Below, piece after piece: positions 25,501 through 37,500 of a stretch of 64,000 bases of DNA; the first letter of the stretch is position 1; each line of letters begins with the position of its first letter. The notes under the pieces are model-generated. The model did no database searches. It saw only the letters and a list, made by a program, of their open reading frames with translations, and was not told where the DNA came from. The position numbers and the translations under genes were made by a program. The stretch covers positions 139,091,686-139,155,685 of the forward strand of contig CAXKWD010000005.1 in NCBI GenBank assembly GCA_964059195.1, in the 5' to 3' direction. The DNA comes from Ectobius pallidus. Taxonomy: Eukaryota > Arthropoda > Insecta > Blattodea > Ectobiidae.

Positions 25501-28500
25501 ATAAAGGCAAACAAGCAAATATATGACCCAGATCCTATGTCTGCGCCTAGTTCGCAACCAGTGCTGACTGAGCAAAACCACGTTTCTCTTCCAAAGTTAC
25601 CTGAAATAAAATTACCGACATTTTCAGGCGATCCCACTATGTGGCTAGAGTTTCGTGACACGTTTACATCCTTAATACTGCAGAATCAGTACGTGTCTGA
25701 GATGGACAAGTTTCAATATTTAAAGTCATGCTTAACCCCTGAGGTTATGACTATTATACATAATATTCCTGTCAGTGCTGCCACATTTAGCATTGCCTGG
25801 CAAACTTTGTTAGAGCGTTTTGACAATGACAGACTCATTGCTAATGCTCATTTAGAGAATTTATTTTCTCCCCCTTCTATTGATAGAAACTCTGCTGATT
25901 CGCTCCAGAGATACTTAGATCATTACATAAGTACTGTCCACGCGCTTCAGTCACTGCACATTGATATTGAGCTGACTGATCTTATTATCTCAAAAATAAT
26001 ACTGGATAAGCTTTCTCCAGCTATTATTAGAGATTGGGAATCTTCGCTTAAAGCTGATAAGTTTCCATCACTGAAGGACTTATTCAGTTTCCTTGAGGCC
26101 AAAGTTCGAGTCATTCAAATGACTGACTTAGCTATCAAGTCCCAGTCGAATCAATCTCCAGTCAAAAATGTGACTGCGAAATCTAATAATAATTCTAACA
26201 ACAATCGTAAGTCCACTGAAGCTAAGAAAAAGCCTTCGTGGTCTCAACCTATTTGTATATGTTGTAATCGCCCTCGTGATCATGAATTATTTCTCTGTGA
26301 AGCATTCAGAGCTTTCGCTTTGCCCCAAAGATTTGAATTTGTGAAACGCAACAATGTATGTAATGTCTGCCTGAGAATAGGTGGTCATTCACAAGCCTGC
26401 TCTTCTTATACTTGTATGAAGTGTCAAGGTAAACATAGCACTTTGCTTCATCCTTCAAACGCTCCCATACCAGTAAACCCATGTGCCATGCTAAGAAGTG
26501 GTCCAGCTACTTCAAAGATTCTATACCCTACAGCAACTGTGTTAATAGCAGATGCTAATGGCGAGTACATTGAGGCTACAGCCATTCTTGATTCAGCTAC
26601 GACTTGTAATTTAATTACAGATAGATTATTTCAACGCCTCAAACTTAAACCAACTCCTCGTAGAGAATATTTGCAAGGAGTAGTGTTTGAAAAGCGCACT
26701 CTCTGCAAGGTAGCATCTTTGTCACTGAAATCTAACGTTTCTGATTGGTCGTGCCAAACGAATGCTTTGGTTATTCCATGCATAGCTACTTGTAAGTTTC
26801 CTCGTGCTTACATAAATACTGACAATTGGAATATTCCAGCTAACTTGAATTTAGCAGATGCTAAATTTAACCAACCTAAGTACTTAGATTTGCTCATTGG
26901 TACAGAGCTTTTTTCACAAATACTGTTATCAGGCAAAATCATGGCTGATAATCTGCCTGGCATACATAATTCAGAACTTGGTTGGTACTTTATGGGTAAA
27001 GTCCCTCAACCTGTTACTTCTTCGCAGCATAGTATTCCTATGCAAACTACTGCTTCTAAACATATGAGTGTTTCTAGGCAAATGACTTCTCACAGCAAAG
27101 CTAAAGCAGCTATTAGGCGTAAGAAGCCTCATGTCAAGCAAGCTCATTCTAATCCCTTATTTCCTAGTTCTGACTCGTCGATCGATTCAAACTACTCTGC
27201 TTTCTTGCACTCAGAATCAGCTGTGGATGATCAATTAGCTAGGTTCTGGGAATTAGAAGCTGTCAATAATTCTGCTCCATTCCATGATGAATCGGAATGT
27301 GAGAAACATTTCTCTCAAACTACCACCAGAGATGACTCTGGAAGATATATAGTTAAACTTCCTTTTACTGCTCCGCCTGAAACATTAGGTAGCACAAAGC
27401 AACAAGCTTACAAACGGTTTCAGCTCTTAGAAAAAAGACTGTCATCCAACGAATACTTACGTACTGAATATGTCAAGTTCATGCAAGAATATGAGGATTT
27501 AGGTCATATGCAACGAGCTGACCACATTACTAATGCTCCTTGTGAATACATTATTCCTCATCACCCAGTAATTAAGCCTAGCAGCACTACTACAAAGATT
27601 AGAGTAGTCTGTGATGCCTCAACTAAGTCATCTAATGGAAAATCCTTGAATGACACTTTAGCTATAGGTCACAGTCAGCCTCCTGAACTTCTGCCCTATG
27701 TAACTAAGTTTTCACATTTGAAGACATTGCGTATGATAGCATATGTTCTACGATTCATAAATAATTGTAGGCCTGCTAAAAATAAGCTCACAGGTCCTCT
27801 TGAACCTAGTGAAATTTCAAATTCACTCTGCACTTGTGTGAAAATAATTCAGCAAGTCGAATATCATGATGAAATCAATGCCTTGACTTCGTCTGATGTC
27901 GTTCCTTCATCTAGTAAAATACACTCACTATGTCCATTCATGGATAGTGATGGTATTCTTCGTGTTGGTGGAAGACTGAAGCACTCAGAACTGCCCTTTG
28001 ATGCGAAGCATCAGATTTTGCTTCCAGCTAAGCATCCTTTCACTAAACATCTCATTCGTTTCACACACTTCAAACTATGTCATGCTGGTTCCCAGCTTAT
28101 TATAGCTCACTTACGGGAAAGGTTTTGGATACCTTCTGTAAGGAGAACAATTCGCTCTGTGATCAGACAGTGCAATGTCTGTTTCAGATTTCAAGCTCAA
28201 CCTTTTCAGCAAAAGATGGCTGATTTACCATCTTCTCGTGTATCTCCTATTGCCCCATTTACTAACGTCAGCATTGATTATGCTGGGCCCTACTCTATTA
28301 AAGATGAGTAAACCTCCTTATTATTCAAAGTTTAAATCTACTCTTTTCACATAATCTAATATATTTTAAAATTATTTTCAAGAAAATAATTTTGCGGGCA
28401 ACTTATGTTCAATCATAGATTTAAACTATGTACAAGTTAATTATTATTTTTTTTTTTGCTGCCAACTTAACAGCAGTTTATTCTATTTATTATTTTTTCT

Positions 28501-31500
28501 CTAGTTTTTATTGTCAAGTTTACATTTTAAGTCATTGCATTACATCCTATGTTCATTTACTTTCAACATTACATTTAGCTTATCATGTTGGCTTTGGATA
28601 TCTTTCTTTTGTCAGTTCCTGTTTCTGTAGTCAACTTGATTCATATTACTATTTAAATAACATTCATTTTTCTAGCTTGTAAGCTATTATTCCTATTCAT
28701 TGTCTTTATTATTCATATTTTATTGTTATTTTCGTATCCAGTCTTCAGGATATACGTCTTGAGCAGTTTATATGCTTTTCATATTCCTCAATTTACTTGA
28801 CTTCCTTCTTCATCACTTCAACAATTCCATTTTACTTATACATGAAAAGATTCATGTGTTTCTCTGGTGCTTCAAATTATTGAGATATAATTTGTACATC
28901 ATCTTTCATTCATTCTATTTGTAAGGATAAAATATCCTACAGATTCTACATTTCTTCGTAATATGCTTCAAGTGAGCAATTACTTTCGAGTGCATCAAGA
29001 TATGTGCTTATCTTTCATTCAACTTATGACTGGCAAAATGGCGTTCTTGTGGTGTTTTGATAATTGCTAAATAGCTGGGACATCACGTCATTTATGCTCA
29101 TTCTTACAGCAGGTAAAGATTCTGCTAATTTCAATTCATACGAGGACATACTTCACTTCAAGTAAGTTATCAATAGTATTACTAGAAGTGGCTTCAATTC
29201 TTCATTCGTCTACGCATTTAAACATCGAGCTTATTGTTGAGAGTTTAGCTATCGTTAAATAGCTTATTCATCAGACTCAATATTCAGTCTCTCATCTTGA
29301 AATTTACTTCTACAAGTGTCACACTTCATTGACACATATATATTTTTATTCACAAATGTGATTTTATGTGATTTCAAGACTGATTCTTCAACTCTATTAT
29401 TTACAAATTTTCATTCAAGCTCATGCGTTAAGATTACTCACATATTACATCAAACATAAACTCTACATAACTGAAGATTGTCAAACATTGTATGGATATA
29501 TAAATGCTGCATCAAGAAGACTGTTAGCTGAAGACCTTCTATCTTCGTTCTCAAATTTGTCAACCAAGTGAAAGTGTATTTTTTCGTGTGCTTAGCTTAA
29601 TTAAATGTTATGTCTTATGTTCAAGATTTCATTGAGTGATGTATTTCATTTCCTCCATTATGGAGGTGGTCCTCCGCCAGAGATCTTGTTAATTGTGGTT
29701 GGCACGGAAAGTGTTAATCACAATTAAATTTACAATCTCGTGTAGGTTTTAGGGACTTTTACAGTCCGCTATCAAATATAATACGCCCCCTGATCCTACA
29801 CTTTTCTTTTGATTCTTTTATAGTTTTCAGAAAAAACAAATTGTTTCCCCCTCATTAGGTATTATGAGGTTATTTTTTGTTCAGTAAATTATTATAATTT
29901 TATCCCAACAAACAAATAAAACAGTGTTAGTGTTTTATGAGCCAGTTAATATTGCATGTTTCCGAATTTTGGGTTCTCTCTTTGGAGAATTCTGTAACTA
30001 CCTGTACTGAGTATAGGCCCAACTAAAGCCCCGAATATATTAAAAAACAAAGGTTAAAAGAAATTATTGTTTTATCATACTCCCCCTTTTTTATAATTTT
30101 TTTGCACCCCATAATTTCTTTAGAAATCATGATAAAAATATATATACAGTATTTGAAAATTTATAAATTCTGGGTCAAATTTGCTGTTTTAAAATCTTAA
30201 TTATTTGTAGATTTACTGCAATAATGTAAAATAATGCTATTATTGTTACTGTTAGTTTTTCAGTATTTTTTATTATTTTTTTTTATACTCGTATTCTGAA
30301 TAACTGAAAATGATAGGTATTCTTCATACTAAGGATTATGAAAATTTTAGATCTAGATTAAGCATAGTGCTTAATAATTATGTTCTACATTCCTATTACT
30401 AATATGCTGTTGCTGTTTATACCTTGACAAGCTTAAAGATTTAGTTATACCTTAGTGCCTTTCATCTTAGACTTTAGTTTAAATTGTGAATGCCAATAAT
30501 TTCTCCAAAGTTTGTATGTTAGGATATATGTTAATTATATTGTCAATAGGGAAAAATGAATTAAATACCTTATTACGTACCCTTCGTGTATAACGTACAG
30601 ATTTGGACAGATTTCAAGATTGATAATTTGAGGTTTTCTTGCCCCAATTAGTAAAGATTGGTTATCAGCAAGCCTTACTTTTGGCCAGTGCTATCTCAAG
30701 TCCCTGAGGAAGGTTCAGAAATAGCAGCAGTTGAAAGCCTTGCATTAGTAGAGAATTTGACACTGGTTATAGCCTTCAAAACCATTGTTACTTCATTTAA
30801 AGATACTGGTACCAACACTTGAATGCCTAAATTCAGCCAGTATTACTTTGTAATTACTACAGAATTATTTACGATAACATTAAAAATAAGTTTTCGTGGC
30901 AATTGAGTGGAATATTGTTTTGACCTTACATAAATGTTTTTAAGAATTGCATCACTGACCCATAGGATTTGTTAACCAAATAAATTTTAATTCCATGTGT
31001 CTAGTTACAAATTTAGTAGTTTGTATAATCATTGGTCTTTCTCAAATGAAAAGACTAGAAACTGAATTCAGTAGTCAGTAAAGTGAAAAAATCTAATGTT
31101 TAAGTATTGTTTATCCGAAGTATGAAGTCTGATAATAACAAATTATTCTTAAAGTCTAAACATTCTTTGAGAATATGTAATGTTGAATGTACATTATATT
31201 TTTCTCAGTAATTTGAAACTCTGTTGAAAGAATACTGTACTGACTATAAAAGTGGGAATATTTACTATGCTCAGAAGAGAACGTAGTGCAGTAATTTATG
31301 GCTGTAGTACAATATGGAACATTACAGCTTTCATGTGCTTATGTATTAACCTTTTTTCTTTTTTCAACTTTCTCCTTTCTTTATTACTTCTCTAACAGTT
31401 AATTTTCCTATTTTAATTAATGTGTTTTTGCTTTAACAGATTGTTTGCACTGCATGTAAGGTATATTTGTAGTGTTTTAAAAGCTGTATTAGTAACTTGA

Positions 31501-34500
31501 ATTTCAAAGGTAGAGGAAGCATGTGTAATATAACATTACTTTTTCTAGAATTTCTATATTCAATAAGGCAGATACACGCACAGATTGCTAAAATTAATGG
31601 CATATTTTATTATTCACTATATAAAAGTGTGTGTTTTGATTTCTTGCTTCTCAGTTTTTATTTTAGAATATGAGAAATTGCTAATTTAGAAGTATGTTAC
31701 TACATTTCAAGATAAATAATATATCTTGATGTAAAGAATACAGAGACTTATCAGTGAAATATGTGGAAATATTTACATTATGAACATGAATGTTTCTATA
31801 AAATAAAATTATACGATCATTGAAATCCAATGCCAACACAGAAGAATTAAACTGAAATACATAAATTTGATTGAAAATTGAGATTCACTATTTTAAAAGA
31901 AGTTCAGAGACTATCTGCTTATGGGAAGAATTTTCTGTTTGTCCTGTTATTAAGTTATCCTTTAGCATTCAATTTAATATAAGTTGTTGATTAAATTAAA
32001 AAAAACTATGAAATCTATCTCCGATTTGGAACATACTTCTTAGTTAAAACTTGAAGCGAGATTATATAGGCCTTTACTGGACTTGATAATGTACTTAAAA
32101 GCAGGGGCATATCATCCTTTGGGGCTTTCAGGGCTTAGCCCTGCGTGATATCCATTGAAGGTTATCCAGAAGTTCCTTGAGCAGAAGAATAGGTATGAAG
32201 AGTTGTTATTCAACTGGAGGTAAGGTAATTTTATGGGCAATAAAGATAAATTTTTATTTTGTAGGATTAAAGTACAGTATATAAATTTGTTTAATTAGCC
32301 CCAAACACATTTTTGGCCACGTGATATTACTGCTTAAAAGTCTCATTGTTCATTTAGTCATAATATCCTGCCTTGACATAAGCCAATGTTGATGAATATC
32401 TGAAGAATGAGTACACAAATAAAAAACAAAGAGTTGGGCTTCTGATGAGTATTTCATCGAATTTTATCAATATTTCTTTATATTTTCTTCCTTTCTTCTT
32501 ATTTAAAGAAAACAGTACTCATTAAAAATAATGTTTTTGTAGTGTTTACACTTCTCAAAAGTTCATCCTCATAGTTCTGAAAATATTATGAAAACATTCT
32601 ATGTTGGCACTTCATTTAAAATTTCAGAAGTCTAGAATCTAATGTATAATTTAAAATGCTTCTCTGATCTACTTATAGTTTTAGATAGATTATATAATTT
32701 TTAGATTTTGCTGGAAAGCTGTTTTTATATCAAAATAAGATTTTTTGTTCAGTTTAAGCCAGTATGGCCCAAAACTTAGTCAACCTTTTGCCATCAGTAC
32801 TAAAACAGCAAACAAACAAAAAAAAATCAATCTGATAGACTTTAATAATTTAGAGAATACAAAGCTGATCTTTGAAACAGTATATTCTCTTGAATATTTC
32901 CATTAACATATTTCAAAATAATTAATTATAAACAATAGCGCAAATTAAATTTATTTCTTAAAAAACCTGTGGCTTGTATGTATGTATTGGTAGAGGGAAT
33001 CCTTTTCCACTTAATCAACATGCAGCGTAAGTTGTATAAGCTTCTTATGTATCAGCAAAATCTACAGATTTGTTGCTGTTATTAAATTTTAACCATTGTG
33101 TATGTGTTCTACATGAAAAATCACAACTACCTTACAGAATAATCAGATTTCACTAATAAGTACTCTGTTCTGATTCTTGATGGTATTATGTCAAGAATCC
33201 AAGGTTGCACGCTTAGTCTTAAACATATTTTAAGGCAATATTTTGGGTTTTTGGCAGACTTCTCGGGAAAGGTTCACCATCACTGCTGTAGGGGTTCTGA
33301 CCTGAGGTCTGAGAAGGTCATGTGTTCAAATACCAGTCAAAATATTATCTTGTGATATACAGTTTCTCATGGTGAAGAGGTTCTCTCTGCCTCTTCCAGT
33401 GCATGTTCTCAACAAAAGGAAGAAAAAGAAACCACACTTGGTAGGTGTATTCATATCCCTTTTCTCTTCCTTCAAGCATTTTAAAAGTGCTCTCTCATTT
33501 TTGCAGACTTTTAAGTTTCAGTAGAATATTTTTTTGTAATATGAGGCATATTCAGAAAATAAGTACCTTTTGAAAATGTTTCCTCCTCAGAACCAAGTTT
33601 ATGATTTCAAACATGCACGTAGAAAGAGACAAATTTTCAGATATATCATTCTGGGAAATTGAACATCACATTTTGTAGATAAATTTTCATCCCGAGTTGT
33701 AATCAAACCCAAATTTAAAGCATTACATTACAGCAAACTCACGATTAACCATGAGTGGATTCTCCGGTTTGCGGATTTTATTTAGATATATTCACTGCCA
33801 GATTGCCGATATAGTGGCATTGTTCTGTCACTGGTACAAAGCATTCACTTACACAAATAGAAGACATTTGCCTAGACATTGTCATACTGCATGGTATTTG
33901 TAGTCCATGTAATAACTTTTGTATTTAATTTGTACAGAAACTACAAACTTAATTGAAAAATAGCTCAGAGAAAATGCATTCCTTATTTTTACATCTGGTG
34001 ATTTAAACAAATTATAAAGTATGGATAAAACTAGTATCAGATAAACAGATAAAACTGATTTTGCTTCACTAGTTCAAGCATTTCAACAAATGATTATGAT
34101 CTGTTTGTGTAGTATAATGATTTCCATATAATTCCTCAATTCAAATTGTCTTTAATAAATAGTCTTGATCCATTAAAATCACAAGGTAGAAGATCTCTCT
34201 GACAGCCAATGGTTCGTTTGCAAAATGACTACAATGGTACAGTATAGAAATATTTCAAACTATACTTACTTTCCAAATATGTCTAAAAGAATAAAAACTA
34301 AAATCTGTAGCATGAAATTTAGAACTGTTATATAATAATTATGAGGGTTCATTAATGAGCTTTCAAGGCTGGATACATTTAATGATGTCTTCATATTTAT
34401 ATTCTGCAGTCTATTTGCCCAGAAGTACTGTCTTTTTTTTTTATCTATCATTTCTTGTTACTGCGTACTATAAGAGAAATTGGGAAAAATCAAATATAAG

Positions 34501-37500
34501 TCTCATCTTGGGATGAATGTTCCCACCGAACCCACCCTCGCAATGCACTTTCTTTTATACCACGATTTAGCGAATTCTTCTGTCCTCATATTATGAAGAA
34601 ATTTGTGATTGTATGACATCGTACCACTAGACGAAAGGTGACAGGCAGACAAACCTTTGGGAGATATAATATGCCACATTTTCAAAACCTACAAACAGTG
34701 TATCATACATTATTCGAAAATGCAAGGGTGCTTCACTAAGGCTGATGCTTCCGCTTTGCCCACTTAACTGTGTGGTTAGTGTTATGCACTATTTAGACTA
34801 TATGCAGAGGTGATTGTGGTATGGTCGGGAGTGCCAAGTGAGCTAGCGGGTTGTCATTTTGGTACAAGGGTTGGTAGCTGGTTGGTACGGTCGGGAGTGT
34901 CGAGTGAGAGTACGGTCGGGAGTGCCGAGTGAGCAAGCGGGTGGTCGCCATAGCAAAGTAGTGGGCGGAGTATAAGGGGTGACTTATATTTGATTTATGC
35001 CGAGAAATTGCAGTGATGGTATCTTGCCCTTTGGCATTAGATTACAGGTTATCTGTTATTAATATTATTATCCGTGAATTTTAGAATCAATTATAAGTAA
35101 TCATTTTTCATATGAAGCAGACAATGAAACAAGTGTAAAGTTATGATATTTACATTGCTGCATTGCTATTCATATATTCTAATCAAGTCATTATATTCAG
35201 ATATTACTTTAGAACTGTTTTGTGGTTCTGTACATGCATTCATTTTGAATTATAGTACACAAGAACGATTAGTTCTTTATAAATTAGCTCTCTAAATTCT
35301 TTCATTTTTAATGCACCAAACAGTGCCGAATGATTATTGAGATTGTAGATTGTCAATTTTTTTTTCTATTTAGCAAAGTACCTATATTTATGCTGTAAAA
35401 TGTAGCTTAATTCATTTGACCAAGAAGAAAAACGTTGTGTAACTTCTACAATGTTTAGAATACAACATTTACTAACCAAAACTTTATTTATGCTTGTCTC
35501 CTTTGGAATGGAACTTCCTTTCTTTCTTTTTAATCATTGCAATATAGTTTAAATTCTGCAGTCATAATGGCTTCAAGATCTTGCCCAAGTTAGCATTCAA
35601 ATATTTTTCTCAGCTTTTCTGAGTAGAAGTTTGATAACATTTCAGAGAATATAGGACAAGGTATTTTATTTACAATAAATAATACTGTATTGGCTAACCA
35701 TATATTTTTTTTGTAAGATGTAAAGTAGGTACAAATAATTTTACCTTTAATTTTATTATTATTGCATGTTTTCAGCTCCTCCTCTTTCCCTAAAGGCTAG
35801 TTTACACGATGACACTAGGTTTCGTAACCACTTTCATGAAAGTGATTTCGTGAATCTAATTACACACATTTTCTTTCCAATGCAACCTCACATTTCATGT
35901 TATTTCTGACGTTCAAGTTGTTAAAATCCCATATAAACGTTTGAAACACGTGTGAATACAGGCATTTCACAATTTCCTCACTTCCCCATTTCATTTTACG
36001 AAATGCGAACAAGCTAAATAAGCGTATAATCTCAAAATTACTATTATAGTTTCGTGAAAAGTTGGAATCAGCCGAAAGTGCGTAGTGTCGTAACTCATTG
36101 CGGCCAGTACATCTAGCGCTTGCGCATTCAAGTAAAAAACAGTTGCGAAACTCAGTTACGAAACCTAATTTCGTCGTGTAAACTAGCCTTAAGAATCTAA
36201 TCAATGATATTCTCATCTTGTAAATATTCAGATATTGAGTAGTACCAGGTATGCTTTTCTTAGTAAATTATTCTCTCTTTTGTTTGTTTGTTTCTTCTGA
36301 AATGTTTTTTATACATATACTGGGGTCCATCGTTCGTAAAGGGCAGTTTATGAAGAGAAATATTTCACATTTGTTTTTGTATAGTATTATGATAGAGTGA
36401 CTGAGAGTTATAGTGATCAAATTTGCATGTACATGTGACAAGAGCTCTAGAAGATCTAATAATGGAAATGTTAATATTTTTAATGTTTTAAAATTTACCA
36501 CCACTTTTCAATGGTTTCCATTCCATGGTTTACAATTGATTGCAACAATTGAATCTTATGCTTCTTTGCAATACAATTTTTTTCTGTCTTTTATCAAAAA
36601 GGGGAAAGCTAGTGTTGATGAATTTCAATAACTAGTGATCCTATGAAAATGAAAGAAGATATTTAAGTCCACCAGCACTAAGAAGTGTGATGTAGATCAC
36701 AACTGCATCATAATTTGAATTATTCTTTTATGGCAATCTCAAGATAAGAGAAATCAGAGATTAGGGACTCTTTCTTTGAAGTCAGGTTAATGACTATTAA
36801 TGGCTGTTAGTGTAAATTCATTTTTAAACATTGACATACCAAAATAATGGAAAATGTAATACGTTTTCGTTATCAGTCATACATAATTTTTTTCTTGAAT
36901 GACATATTATTCCGTCATAGTTCCATTAAATTGATAATTTCTAACCCCAATTATTTAAAATCAAGATTCTCCCATTTTATCATCTAATCATAAGATGTTT
37001 CAATTTGATGCATGTGATCTAATAATTCAGCCTCTCCAATATGTATCTCCATGTTTGGTGCTGTCGGCCACGGTAGCATGCCCGTCTCTAGATCAAAGGT
37101 CGTGGGATCAAACCCAGCCATGGTCGATGGATTTTTCAGGACATAAAAATCCTGAGCTCGGGAGGGGACAGAGTCATAGATTTACAGCATGTAAAAGAAT
37201 TCCAAAACTAAATTAGAGCATCTGGACAAAATTTCTTATCTCTTTCACGTCCAAGTAATACCTTAGTTTCCACTGGAGGGTTTAGAGGCGACGAACTTAC
37301 CACTTGTCAAACTGCCATCTCTTGGAAAATAAGCATAACAAAATTCACATAGGTAACAGAAACCTCCACTTGGAGGCCCTATGCCCCAACACTAAAGGAT
37401 ATAGGAAACTAGAGGGAGATGTATGGTGCTGATGTATGATCGATCAGTCTAGTTCTTTGCCTGCTAAAACCTTCTTAATTCATTCTTCTCTTTTCCCTCT

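Larger units (their letters stand above)
22520..29800 (+). mobile_element. BEL/Pao LTR retrotransposon, internally deleted, young
   Basis: Direct LTRs at 22520-23913 and 28406-29800 begin TG and end CA. A tRNA-complementary primer binding site lies two bases after the 5' LTR. One 1212-codon frame encodes Gag, protease and only parts of Pol. The reading shows just two substitutions and one T-run length difference between the LTRs, so insertion is recent. RT, RNase H and most of the integrase core are missing. No clear target duplication is seen: CCTTA lies before and CTTTT after. It sits in the sense direction in the last semaphorin intron. Confidence 0.9.

Noticed and set aside
35791..36192. 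piggyBac origin for the MITE at 35794, because TTAA occurs at the right end
   Set aside because: The left flank is TAAA, so only TAA is duplicated, which fits PIF/Harbinger better.
35860..36216. 118-codon minus-strand frame
   Set aside because: It covers most of a Harbinger-like MITE including its terminal repeat, so it is incidental.
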